A stretch of DNA of 64,000 bases, from positions 124,001 through 188,000 of the forward strand of contig CAAGKN010000007.1 of the NCBI GenBank assembly GCA_900770415.1, read 5' to 3'. Position numbers and translations under genes: made by a program. Positions 37,769 through 46,976 of this stretch are shown piece by piece. How positions within the stretch are numbered: the first letter of the stretch is position 1; every line of letters begins with the position of its first letter. The notes beneath the pieces were generated by a model that saw only the letters and a list, made by a program, of their open reading frames with translations, was not told the DNA's origin and did not search any database. The stretch is from Clostridia bacterium (lineage in GTDB: Bacteria; Bacillota; Clostridia; TANB77; CAG-508).

Positions 37769-38308
37769 ATGGCAGATTTAAAAGGAACAAAAACAGAAAA
37801 AAATTTAATGCAAGCTTTTGCAGGAGAATCACAAGCAAGAAATAAATATACATATTTTGCTAGCAAAGCAAAAAAAGAAGGGTATGAACAAATAGCAGCA
37901 ATATTCCAAGAAACAGCAGATAATGAAAAAGAACATGCAAAAATGTGGTTTAAATTATTAAACAATGGAATATCATCAACAGCAGAAAATTTGAAAGCTG
38001 CAGCAGAAGGAGAAAACTTTGAATGGACAGATATGTATGACAGAATGGCACAAGAAGCAAGAGAAGAAGGATTTGACCATATAGCAGATTTATTTGAAGG
38101 TGTAGCAAAAATAGAAAAAGAACATGAAGAAAGATATAAAAAACTACTAGAAAATCTAGAAAACGGATTAGTATTTAGCAAAGATGGAGATAAGATTTGG
38201 AAATGTAGAAATTGCGGACATATATGTGTTGGAAAAGAAGCACCAGAGGTATGCCCAGTATGTGCACATCCAAAAGCATATTTTGAAATTAAAGCAGAAA
38301 ATTATTAA
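37769..38308 (+). CDS. Rubrerythrin
   Basis: The 179-residue protein has a ferritin-like four-helix diiron domain (residues 1-135; ESQARNKYTYFASKAKKEG, EKEHAKMW, EEGFDHIADLFEG and EKEHEERY provide Glu and His ligands) and a C-terminal rubredoxin domain (WKCRNCGHICVGKEAPEVCPVCAHP) with two CxxC pairs. It reduces hydrogen peroxide in anaerobes. It has its own AGGAGG start and a bidirectional terminator after it. Confidence 0.95.
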   Translation: MADLKGTKTEKNLMQAFAGESQARNKYTYFASKAKKEGYEQIAAIFQETADNEKEHAKMWFKLLNNGISSTAENLKAAAEGENFEWTDMYDRMAQEAREEGFDHIADLFEGVAKIEKEHEERYKKLLENLENGLVFSKDGDKIWKCRNCGHICVGKEAPEVCPVCAHPKAYFEIKAENY

Positions 38309-38355
38309 AAACAACAAAAAGAAGTGAACTTTATATGGTTCACTTCTTTTGTTTT
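38309..38355. terminator. Bidirectional terminator between rubrerythrin and thioesterase genes
   Basis: AAAGAAGTGAAC/GTTCACTTCTTT stem with 8-base loop and A- and T-tracts on both sides. Confidence 0.85.
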
Positions 38356-39088
38356 AATATAACTTTACAATAGCATGTAATTTGCCATCTAGTTTATCTT
38401 TAATAGAAATTATATATTCATTATTACTTGTGTGAGCACAGAAAAGACTAAGAGTATCACCAAGAGTAGCTTGATGCTTATACATAATTTCTACATTTGA
38501 AAATTTGTTATTTTTAAATACTTCTAAAGGTAATGCCTCATAAGCATAATCTAAATAATATAAATTATTTACATGATGATTTGTGTCAATATCCCTTCTT
38601 TGAACAGTGTAATCCAAAACAAATTCAGAGTTTAGAGGCTCTTTTATTTTTTCTTCAAATTTTTCAGGGAAAACTTCTTTATTAACTTGAATGTATTTTT
38701 CATTTACTCCATCTGTAACTCTACTAATAGATTTATTATTTACATTAAATAAAACCCATTTAGAACTTGCAATTGCAACAAGATTATAATCGTTATCATA
38801 AACTTCAAAATCTCTATATACAAATAGAGGAGTTTTCTTTCTAGTCCAAGTTTTAATTAAAAGATTAGTATTAGTTTTTGGACGAGTAAAAACTTTAAGT
38901 TTCCAATTTAAAAGAATCCATGCAAGACCTGTTTTAGGAGTATCATTTACACCATAACCTAAAAGCCCACAGTGAACACCTGCAACTTCTTGCAATAAAC
39001 GCAATAATCCTTTATTAGTTACTTGGTTATTTTCATCAACATCAGAATAATTAATTGTTAAATTGTGAGAGTAAATATCAAGATTCAT
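38354..39088 (-). CDS. Acyl-ACP thioesterase
   Basis: The 244-residue protein starts at ATG 39088 (RBS GAAGGG), 18 codons inside the longest frame, which matches the family start NLDIYSHNLTINYSDVD. It has two hotdog domains; the second has QRRDIDTNHHVNNLYYLDYAYEAL, with Asn-His catalytic residues as in the FatA/FatB-like bacterial family. It releases fatty acids from acyl carrier protein. There is no signal peptide. It converges with rubrerythrin and diverges from copA. Confidence 0.88.
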   Translation of the reverse strand: MNLDIYSHNLTINYSDVDENNQVTNKGLLRLLQEVAGVHCGLLGYGVNDTPKTGLAWILLNWKLKVFTRPKTNTNLLIKTWTRKKTPLFVYRDFEVYDNDYNLVAIASSKWVLFNVNNKSISRVTDGVNEKYIQVNKEVFPEKFEEKIKEPLNSEFVLDYTVQRRDIDTNHHVNNLYYLDYAYEALPLEVFKNNKFSNVEIMYKHQATLGDTLSLFCAHTSNNEYIISIKDKLDGKLHAIVKLY

Positions 39089-39183
39089 AAAAGCCCTTCT
39101 TTCTTTATATAAAAATATATCATAAATCATAATTCTTTTCAAACAAATATAATAAAATAGAATTATTAAATTTGTTTGAACTG

Positions 39184-39223
39184 TAAGCTAATAATTGACA
39201 TTAGCTTATATAAAATATAAAAT
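39184..39223 (+). promoter_or_regulatory. Promoter and operator of copA
   Basis: TAAGCTAAT and ATTAGCTTA form a 9-bp inverted repeat around TTGACA (39195-39200); TAAAAT at 39218-39223 is a possible -10 (spacer 17). A repressor here would cover the -35. The family is unknown. Confidence 0.55.
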
Positions 39224-39256
39224 TAATTAATAATAGAAATAAACAGGAGGAAAAAG

Positions 39257-41667
39257 TTGAAAGTAAAGTTTAATGTAATTGGCATGTCATGCAGTGCATG
39301 TAGCAATCATATAGAAAAAATAGTCTCAAAACAAAAGGGTGTAAACAGTGTAAATGTTAGTTTAATAAATAACAATATGATAGTAGATTTTGACAAGAAG
39401 ATAATTACAGAACAAGAGATTATAAAAGCAGTGCAAAGTATAGGATATGATGCAAATACAAAAGGAGTACAAAATAAAAGCAACTTAGATAAAATGAAGC
39501 ACAGAGTTATAATATCATTTGTATTTCTAATTCCACTTATGTATGTTGCAATGGGACACATGGTAGGATTACCATTACCACATATATTCCATAAAAACTT
39601 AGTCCTATTTAGCCTTGTACAATTAATATTAGTTGCACCAATAGTGTATGTAAATAGAAAATATTATACTTCAGGTTTTAAAGCATTAATAAAAAGAGCA
39701 CCAAATATGGATTCTTTAATTGCAATAGGTTCATTTGTTTCAATTGTATATGGAGTTTTTGCAATATATAAAATATGGCAGGGAGAAAGTAGTTATGCAA
39801 TGAATTTATATTTTGAATCTGCCGGAATGATATTAACATTAATAACTTTTGGAAAATATCTAGAAACAAAAGCAAAAGATAAAACTTCAAATGCAATTAA
39901 TAAATTATTAGATTTAACTCCTAAAAAAGTTACAATTTTAAGAGAGCAAAAAGAAATAGAGATTCCAATAGAAGAGGTAAAAGTTGGAGATATAATTGTT
40001 GTAAAACCAGGGGAAACTATTGCAGTAGATGGAGTAATAATAAAAGGTCAAACATATATAGATGAGTCAACAATTACAGGAGAGCATATACCAGTAAAAA
40101 AAGAAATAGGAAGTAAAGTAATCTCTGGAAGTATTAACAAAAATGGAGCAATAGAATTTAGAGCAGAAAAAGTAGGAGAAGATACAACAATATCACAAAT
40201 AATAAAACTAGTAGAAGAGGCAAGTGCTTCAAAAGCACCAATTGGAAGATTAGCAGATAAAGTAAGCCGGAGTGTTTGTACCAATTGTAATTACAATTGC
40301 AGTAATTGCTACAATTATTTGGCTACTATTAGGATATCCATTTGAATTTGCACTTTCTATTGGAATATCAGTTTTAGTAATATCTTGCCCTTGTGCTTTA
40401 GGACTTGCTACGCCTGTTTCTATTATGGTTGGCACAGGAAAAGCTGCTGAAAATGGAATATTAATAAAATCAGCAGAAAGTTTAGAACTTGCACATTCAA
40501 TAAATGCAATAGTTTTAGATAAAACAGGAACAATAACAGTAGGAAAACCACAAGTAAATGACATATTTGTATTTAACAATATGCAAGAAGGCGAACTACT
40601 AAAAATAGTAGGAGCAATAGAATCAAAATCTGAACACCCAATAGCAAAAGCTATATTAGAAAAAACAAAAGAAGTTGAGGCTTTAGAAGCACAAAATTTT
40701 CAAGCAATTGAAGGAAAAGGAATAAAAGCAAGCATAAACAACAATACCTATTTTGCTGGGAATGAAAGTTTGATGAAAGAAAACAATATTAAACTATCAG
40801 AGGCAGAAGGTATATATCAAAAATTATATGAACAAGCTAAAACAGTAATATTTGTATCAGATGATGAAAAATTGCTAGGAATTATTGCAATATCAGATAC
40901 TGTAAAACAAACAAGCATAGAAGCAATAAAAGGCTTTAAAGATTTGAAAATAGAAACATATATGCTAACAGGAGATAATAAAACATCAGCACAAGCAATT
41001 GGAAAAATGGTAGGAATAGATAATATTATTTCGGAAGTTTTACCACAAGAAAAAGAAAGTAAAGTGCGTAGTTTACAAGAACAAGGAAAAATTGTTGCAA
41101 TGATAGGTGACCGGAATAAATGATTCACCAGCACTTTCAAGAGCAAACGTAGGAATTGCAATTGGCGCAGGAACAGATATTGCAATAGAATCAGCAGATA
41201 TTGTTCTAATAAAAAGCAATTTGACAGATGTAGTATACTTATTAAGGTTAAGTAAAGCAGTTATAAAAAATATAAAAATGAATTTGTTTTGGGCATTTTT
41301 CTATAACACTATTGGAATTCCACTTGCATGTGGTGTGCTATATAAATCATTTGGAATATTGCTAAACCCAATGATAGCAGCATTAGCAATGAGTTTAAGT
41401 TCAATATGTGTTGTAACAAATGCACTAACATTAAGAAGATTTAAGATAAAAGAAGAGGTGAAAAATATGACAAAAACAATATATGTAAAAGGAATGCAAT
41501 GTGAACATTGTTCAAATGCGGTAAAAAAAGAATTACTAACATTAGAAGAAGTAAATAATGTAGAGGTAGACTTAAAAACAGGAAGAGTAGATTTAGAGTT
41601 ATCGAAGGATATAGATAATGAAGTATTAAAGAAAAAAATAGAAGAAGTAGGATATACAATGTCTTAA
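39257..41667 (+). CDS. copA: Copper-exporting P1B ATPase CopA with N- and C-terminal HMA domains; needs two +1 shifts at CGGA
   Basis: It begins at TTG 39257 after CAGGAGG. With both shifts the product is 802 residues. Residues 1-70 are an HMA domain (IGMSCSACSNHIEK); then eight membrane helices, the phosphorylation site DKTGTIT, CPC metal site (SCPCALGLATP), and the hinge GDGINDSPAL. Site one (40268-40271) joins ADKVS to GVFVPIVITIAV in the membrane region; site two (41112-41115) makes GDGINDSPAL. The C-terminal 66 residues are a second HMA domain (KGMQCEHCSNAVKK). P1B-1 ATPases with this CPC motif export Cu(I). Fully unshifted product would stop at 40345, keeping only the first HMA and the early helices. 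The promoter upstream carries an operator. Confidence 0.92.
40268..40271 (+). other. CGGA quadruplet (+1) site 6, copA membrane region
   Basis: AGC C GGA GTG TTT GTA CCA restores SGVFVPIVI. The P-site codon is AGC. The zero frame stops at 40345. Confidence 0.88.
41112..41115 (+). other. CGGA quadruplet (+1) site 7, copA hinge motif
   Basis: GAC C GGA ATA AAT GAT restores GDGINDSPAL, conserved in all P-type ATPases of this type. The P-site codon is GAC. The previous frame stops at 41123. Confidence 0.92.
41467..41667 (+). CDS. Possible internal start producing a separate CopZ-like copper chaperone
   Basis: ATG 41467 is in frame with copA and is preceded by AGAGGTG at good distance. It encodes 66 residues, MTKTIYVKGMQCEHCSNAVK and on, the same as the C-terminal HMA domain. 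Some copA genes have a free chaperone downstream; here it may be both fused and free. Whether it is really initiated is unknown. Confidence 0.45.
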   Translation: MTKTIYVKGMQCEHCSNAVKKELLTLEEVNNVEVDLKTGRVDLELSKDIDNEVLKKKIEEVGYTMS

Positions 41668-41673
41668 TAAAGA

Positions 41674-41705
41674 GAAAGGAGTGCTCGAATGCACTCCTTA
41701 TCACT
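41674..41705. terminator. Terminator after copA
   Basis: AGGAGTGC/GCACTCCT stem with loop TCGAAT, before TATCACTTTT. It may serve the opposite 41707 gene too. Confidence 0.6.
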
Positions 41706-41706
41706 T

Positions 41707-42183
41707 TTATGCAACTATGCGTTCATCATAGATTAAAGCATGAGTATTCCAAAAAGTGATAGCTCTTTGCTCTTCAGCAGAGCCAGGAATAATTGCCGGA
41801 TCCCATGGTTCTCTTTCAGAAAGTATGCCAATGAAGTATGTTACTAATATGTAATCTCCATCATCACATTTTCTTAAAATAACCACAAGACTTGAGCAAT
41901 CCTCAGCTGTTCTGCCTAAAACCAATGGCGTAGGACCTTTGCGACCCTTACGACGAGCCAGAATAATTGTGTCAGTATTATCTACTTTAACACAAGTTGT
42001 CTTGCCAATAATCCGCCCAAAGTTTATAGTTTCCTTTACATAGTCTTCACAAGTGGAGATATGTAAAAGAGCCTCTTTCAAAATGTCTTCTGCAACGGGA
42101 TGGACAGAGCTATGGTTGTCATTTCGGTCAAAGACCTTAATACCATTGTCTGTAAAACCTACAAATTTACCTTTAGTTAACAT
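41707..42183 (-). CDS. Hypothetical protein of foreign composition; contains in-frame CGG
   Basis: The 158-residue protein starts at ATG 42183 (GGAGG 8 bases before); an upstream in-frame start at 42216 lacks a ribosome site. It has a beta-rich composition (LTKGKFVGFTDNGIKVFDRN, ILARRKGRKGPTPLVLGRT, GDYILVTYFIGIL). No family is recognised. GC content and codon use are unlike the neighbours. Codon 57 is CGG followed by A (42015-42013): decoding it as glycine would shift into an early stop. It lies alone on the minus strand between copA and a LysR gene, the pattern of an inserted single-gene cargo. Confidence 0.6.
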   Translation of the reverse strand: MLTKGKFVGFTDNGIKVFDRNDNHSSVHPVAEDILKEALLHISTCEDYVKETINFGRIIGKTTCVKVDNTDTIILARRKGRKGPTPLVLGRTAEDCSSLVVILRKCDDGDYILVTYFIGILSEREPWDPAIIPGSAEEQRAITFWNTHALIYDERIVA

Positions 42184-42236
42184 AGAATTACCTCCAAAAA
42201 TTTGTAGTGCTTCCAAAAAGCTTCTCTATTCAATTA

Positions 42237-42333
42237 AAAGCAATTCGCTTTAAATTTGAATTCAAAAAGTCTTTTGAAAACACTACATAAAATAATATAA
42301 TAAAATTATAGCACACTTTACATAAAACTTCAA
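42237..42333 (-). promoter_or_regulatory. Promoter and palindrome for the 42183 gene
   Basis: Minus-strand TTGAAG (42333-42328), 17 bases, TATAAT (42310-42305); AAAGC/GCTTT inverted repeat at 42237-42251 in the leader. Confidence 0.6.
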
Positions 42334-42430
42334 ATTAAGTAATGTATTTATCTATTAATTATAACTATTACTTATAATACTATTCCAAGTTATAAATATA
42401 AATGCTATAATATAAAAAGAGGTGATAAAC

Positions 42431-43330
42431 TTGGAAATTAATTTAGAATTATATAAAGTGTTTTATGAAGTTGCAACACACAAGAATATATCAAAAACAG
42501 CAGAATATATGAATATATCACAGCCAGCAATAACACAGTCAATAAAAAAGCTAGAAAATATTTTGGGCTTACCATTGTTTTACAGAAAGAATAAGGGAGT
42601 GGAACTTACAGAAGAAGGAAAAATTTTATTTGAACATATAAAAAACAGTATAGAAACAATAAACAATAGTCAGAATATATTTTCTCAATATATGAATTTA
42701 GATAAAGGAAAAATAAGAATAGGTGGTTGGGATACATTAATAAATTCTTTACTAATGCCAATATTAAAAGAATTTATTAAAAAACATCCAAATATAGAAA
42801 TACAAACTTTTACGGGAAAAACAGAAGACCTAATGCAAAAACTTGCAAATGGTGAATTAGATATTTTAGTTTGTAATTTACCAGAAAATATTAAAAGCTA
42901 TAGAGATATCAATTTTATACCAATAAAAAATGCAAAGTACTGCTTTTTTGCAACAAAAACATATATAAAAAATAATAAAATTAAGACTGTAGAAAATTTA
43001 AAGCCAAATCAGTTAATAGTTCCAAATAAAATGACAACAAGGGGAAGAATATTAAAAGAGTTAGCTAACAATAAAAAAATAACAGAGGTTAAGGCAAATT
43101 ATCAAATAACAACAATAGAATTAATGAAATCATTCGTATTAAATAATATAGGAATTGGGTTTACAAATATAGAAGATATAAAAGATTTGTTAGAACAAAA
43201 CAAAGTAGAAGTAATAAAAGAAGTAGAAAATAAAAATGTACAAGAAGGATTTGCAGTATTAAAAAAAGAATTAATGAATAATTGTACATATCAATTCTTA
43301 AAAGACATAAAAAAATTTTATAAAGTATAA
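42431..43330 (+). CDS. LysR-family transcriptional regulator
   Basis: The start is TTG 42431 (an upstream GTG at 42422 overlaps the GAGGTG ribosome site). The 299-residue protein has the LysR HTH in residues 1-62 (LYKVFYEVATHKNISKTAEYMNISQPAITQSIKKLENILGLP, then LFYRKNKGVELT) and an effector-binding domain from 90 (GKIRIGGWDTLI). It is one of two LysR genes next to the five-gene cluster at 44461-50318. Effector unknown. Confidence 0.88.
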   Translation: MEINLELYKVFYEVATHKNISKTAEYMNISQPAITQSIKKLENILGLPLFYRKNKGVELTEEGKILFEHIKNSIETINNSQNIFSQYMNLDKGKIRIGGWDTLINSLLMPILKEFIKKHPNIEIQTFTGKTEDLMQKLANGELDILVCNLPENIKSYRDINFIPIKNAKYCFFATKTYIKNNKIKTVENLKPNQLIVPNKMTTRGRILKELANNKKITEVKANYQITTIELMKSFVLNNIGIGFTNIEDIKDLLEQNKVEVIKEVENKNVQEGFAVLKKELMNNCTYQFLKDIKKFYKV

Positions 43331-43337
43331 GGTGGAA

Positions 43338-43372
43338 GAATCAATACTAAAAAAGTATTGATTCTTTTTTTG
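43338..43372 (+). terminator. Terminator after LysR gene
   Basis: AATCAATACT/AGTATTGATT stem with AAAAA loop and CTTTTTTT. Confidence 0.85.
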
Positions 43373-43557
43373 ATATAAGTACAACTTATATACAATATAA
43401 AAAATGATAATTTTACAAATATTGCAATACATGCTAAAATAATTATGTAAACGGAAGGCGAAAACAAATGCTTATACATTGTATAAGAAAAAACAATTAT
43501 ACATTAAAAAATACATATTTTATAATTAGATTAAAGATAGTAAAAAGGTGAGAAAGA

Positions 43558-44433
43558 GTGAACATTAGCTTAGAGAATTTTAAAGTATTTTATAATGTAG
43601 CAAAATATAAAAGCTTTTCCGAAACATCTAAAAAAATATATATATCACAACCTGCTATTACACAAAGAATAAACATTTTAGAAAATCAACTAAACTGTAA
43701 ATTATTTTACAGAAATGCAAGTGGAGTAAGACTTACAGAAGAAGGAAAAAAGTTATTTGAAGACATAAAAAATAGTATGGAAACAATGGAAAAGGTAGAA
43801 GAGAATTTTTATGATTATATAAATAATAAAGTGGAAGAAGAAACAATAAAAATTCAAACAACAAATTCAAATAATAATCTATACATATACAGCAAAATTA
43901 TAAAATTATTAGCAAGTAATGAGAACATAAAAATTAAGATTTTAGAAAATTCAAATATAAAATCTGGTTTAGAAGCACTGTCAAATGAAGAAATTGATTT
44001 ATTAATATTTGATAGACCATATAATATAAGAAAAAATAACATAAAAATTGTACTTCAAGATAAATTAGAACAGGTGCTATATACATCAAAAGAATATCTT
44101 GAAAATAATAAGATAGATTTATATAAGAATAATAATTGTAATTACATTCTACCAACAAAAGGAACATTAGAAAGAGAACAACTAGACAAATATTTTTTGA
44201 AAAGCAAAATAAATATAAAATCAATTAGTGAAGTAGATAATTATAATATAAGAAATTTATTTGTAAGTAATAATTTAGGAATAGCAGTAGGAATAAAAGA
44301 AAATATAAAACAAGAATTAAACAGAGGCTTATTTATAGAAATTCCTTTGAAAGAAAAGTTACCTACATATAACATATATATAGCAAAGTTAGAAAATAAT
44401 AAAAAAATAAATCAATTTATAAATATTGCGTAA
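43558..44433 (+). CDS. LysR-family transcriptional regulator
   Basis: The 291-residue protein starts at GTG 43558 with AAAGGTG 8 bases before. The HTH is at residues 1-60 (NISLENFKVFYNVAKYKSFSETSKKIYISQPAITQRI, then LFYRNASGVRLT). It ends 27 bases before the next gene with no terminator, so it may lead the operon of unknown genes downstream and autoregulate it. Paralogue of the 42431 gene. Confidence 0.85.
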   Translation: MNISLENFKVFYNVAKYKSFSETSKKIYISQPAITQRINILENQLNCKLFYRNASGVRLTEEGKKLFEDIKNSMETMEKVEENFYDYINNKVEEETIKIQTTNSNNNLYIYSKIIKLLASNENIKIKILENSNIKSGLEALSNEEIDLLIFDRPYNIRKNNIKIVLQDKLEQVLYTSKEYLENNKIDLYKNNNCNYILPTKGTLEREQLDKYFLKSKINIKSISEVDNYNIRNLFVSNNLGIAVGIKENIKQELNRGLFIEIPLKEKLPTYNIYIAKLENNKKINQFINIA

Positions 44434-44460
44434 AAGTATTAAAAAAGGGGAGAGATAAAA

Positions 44461-44910
44461 ATGGTAAGTGTAGCATATAGCGAGGCAGCAGTAGAGGTCT
44501 TAGATATTTTAAAACATACAAGGAAAGAAGACGTGAATAAGATTCCAAAAAAATTTATAGAGTTTCTTGAAAATAATAAATCAAAAACATATATCGCAAA
44601 TTTAGACCATACAAAAACAATAAAAGAAATGGAATTAAAACCTAAGACACAAGCATTACTTGGACTAATATATTTAAAGTATTGGGCAAATGAAGAAGAA
44701 AAACTAGAATTTAGAAAGAAAGCAAGAGAAAATGAGGTTAACTATCAAAAAGAATTAAATGAAAAGTATAATCCGGATAATTTGTTTAAAAATAAAGAAA
44801 AGATAATTGTAAGTGACGATAATAAAACAAATATGACATTACAAAAAGTAAAAAAAGAAACCTTTATACAAAGAATAATACAAAAAATAAAAGAAATATT
44901 TAGGAGGTAA
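44461..44910 (+). CDS. Hypothetical protein, first gene of the unknown cluster
   Basis: A 149-residue soluble protein, with charged helical segments and a basic C-terminus (TFIQRIIQKIKEIFRR). No family recognised. ATG 44461 follows GGGGAGAG, and the next gene begins 5 bases after its stop. Similar basic ends (IKKGIRKLFFKNK) occur in the 49959 gene, so these two may be related in function. Confidence 0.6.
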   Translation: MVSVAYSEAAVEVLDILKHTRKEDVNKIPKKFIEFLENNKSKTYIANLDHTKTIKEMELKPKTQALLGLIYLKYWANEEEKLEFRKKARENEVNYQKELNEKYNPDNLFKNKEKIIVSDDNKTNMTLQKVKKETFIQRIIQKIKEIFRR

Positions 44911-44914
44911 AATC

Positions 44915-46954
44915 GTGAAAACCATCGATGAAATTTATAGTGATTTATGTTTAAAGGGAAAATATGAGGAGAAATATGAGTGGAAACAAAGAGGAAGATT
45001 TGCAGAAGGAGGTCGTAATTTTATCTATAAAGGCGGAAGTCTAGACATTTGTGAATATTTATCAAATCAAATGAGAAAAAATGGTTATGAGACATATATA
45101 GTGTTTACCAAAAGAGACCATAAATTTTTACATGCAGCTGTTGTATATAAAAATAGTGAAGGAGTTGAATATTATATTGCAGATCCTACTACGGATTTAA
45201 AAGCGTTTGCCGAAAAGGGATTAAACAATGTATTCGTAAATTCAATGTACCTTTCAGATACAGATGAAGAAAGGGCAAAATTATTAAAACAGAGTAAAAA
45301 CCAAAAAAGAAATATAGATGAATTTATTGAAGAATTTGGACCTATTACTTTAGACAATATACTTTTAGAAGAACAATTAGAATATTTTAGTGATGCAGGT
45401 GACCTTAAAGAAGGAATAAAAAGAGCAAGGCACTTTAATTATGACGGATTTAATAGATATGGGTTAAATAGGAATGGTACTTATTATAATAATGAAGGAT
45501 ATAATAATGATGGATATAATTATAAAGGAATAAATAGAAGAGGATTTAACAAAGAGGGATTACACTATAAAACAAATAAACCGTATGATGAGAAAGGTTT
45601 AAATAAAAGTGGAAGATTTGACTATGACGAAGATGGATATAATATATGCGGCTTTAATAGATATCAAAGACATAGAAATGGAACATATTATGATGATGAA
45701 GGATATGACTATAGAAGAATAAATAAAAAAGGATTTAACAAAGAAGGAACACACTATAGAACAGGTGCTCTATTTGATGAAAGAGGATATAGAGAAAATG
45801 GGGAATATTATTATGATGAAGAAGGGTATGATTATAGAGGATTTAATGAATCAGGTAGGGATAGAGACGGATATGATAGGAACGGATTTAATGAAGAGGG
45901 AATTCATAGAAAAGGAACAAAATATGACGAGAACGGTAGAGATAGAGATGGATATGATAAAGAAGGCTATGATAGACTAGGTTTTGACAAACAAGGATAT
46001 AACAAAAAAGGATACAATCAATATGGGGTAAATAGAGAAGGTATTAATATAGATACAGGGAAAATAGATGACAGAATTGTTCTTGTACAAGAGTTTGTAG
46101 ACAGTAACACTAGTAAACAAATGTATTGTAAACAAAAAAATATAAATCTAAATGAGTTTAATAAACTACTTAAAGAAATATTTAGTATATATCCAAATAT
46201 TGATATAACAAAAGATGATATAGATAGAGAAGCAAAAAAAAGTTCAGCAATTTATTTAGCAAAAAGAGAAAAAATTGCAAATGGATTAATAAGTGGAGAA
46301 ATAACTTTTGATGAGTACTGCAAAAATAATAAAGGAATAAAATTTGAGGACTTATTAAGTGAGCTACAAGGAACTGAAGGTGAAGTTAAATTATATAGAC
46401 TTTTTGGAGAAGCTTTTACTAGTAAAAAATTGGATATGATGGACTATATTAACATATTTGAAAAAGGTAAATATGATAACACTGTATACAAGAGAACTAT
46501 GCAAAAATTTATGGATTTTGAGAAGGAGTGTTTAAAGCATAAAGAATTACTAGAGATATATAGAAAATTAAAAAAGGAAGAAACAAGATTAGGGAAATAT
46601 AAAAAACAATTTAAGAAAGACGAATGTCAAAAAATTGGATGTATAAATAAAGAAACAGGGGAGATAGATTTTATAGAAATAACAGATGAACATATACAAT
46701 ATGCAAAGCAATATTTGTATGACAATGGGAAATATATTTGTAGTAGTAATATGCAAGAAGTTTTTGAAATGCTTGCACGCAAAGAATTAAAATTTGAAGA
46801 TATTAGAAAATCAGAACCTTTAGTAGAACACACTTCACAAGAAATATTAGAGGGAATATCAGCACGAGAAGGGGAGATAGAAGAAATACTAAATGAAACA
46901 TTATTAGAACAAGATAGAGAAAAAGAAGAAGAACAAACACAAAGTGATAACTAA
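44915..46954 (+). CDS. Transglutaminase-like cysteine protein with GY/GF repeat region
   Basis: The 679-residue protein starts at GTG 44915 behind AGGAGG. Residues 30-110 hold a possible Cys-His-Asp papain/transglutaminase-like triad: GGSLDICEYLSNQM, FLHAAVVYKN and YYIADPTTD. Residues 170-385 are a pattern of repeats of about 5 residues such as xxDGYDxxGFNxxG, rich in Gly, Tyr, Asn and Asp. The C-terminal third is helical and ends with HTSQEILEGISAREGEIEEIL, a tail shared with the next gene. No signal peptide is present. The repeats may form a fibrous or adhesive structure; the enzyme role is only a suggestion. Confidence 0.55.
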   Translation: MKTIDEIYSDLCLKGKYEEKYEWKQRGRFAEGGRNFIYKGGSLDICEYLSNQMRKNGYETYIVFTKRDHKFLHAAVVYKNSEGVEYYIADPTTDLKAFAEKGLNNVFVNSMYLSDTDEERAKLLKQSKNQKRNIDEFIEEFGPITLDNILLEEQLEYFSDAGDLKEGIKRARHFNYDGFNRYGLNRNGTYYNNEGYNNDGYNYKGINRRGFNKEGLHYKTNKPYDEKGLNKSGRFDYDEDGYNICGFNRYQRHRNGTYYDDEGYDYRRINKKGFNKEGTHYRTGALFDERGYRENGEYYYDEEGYDYRGFNESGRDRDGYDRNGFNEEGIHRKGTKYDENGRDRDGYDKEGYDRLGFDKQGYNKKGYNQYGVNREGINIDTGKIDDRIVLVQEFVDSNTSKQMYCKQKNINLNEFNKLLKEIFSIYPNIDITKDDIDREAKKSSAIYLAKREKIANGLISGEITFDEYCKNNKGIKFEDLLSELQGTEGEVKLYRLFGEAFTSKKLDMMDYINIFEKGKYDNTVYKRTMQKFMDFEKECLKHKELLEIYRKLKKEETRLGKYKKQFKKDECQKIGCINKETGEIDFIEITDEHIQYAKQYLYDNGKYICSSNMQEVFEMLARKELKFEDIRKSEPLVEHTSQEILEGISAREGEIEEILNETLLEQDREKEEEQTQSDN

Positions 46955-46976
46955 TAAAATAAAAAAGAGGTATATT

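Noticed and set aside
39257..41667. CopA shift as the known E. coli -1 slippery site
   Set aside because: No slippery heptamer is seen, the direction is +1, and the site is CGGA as in the other genes.
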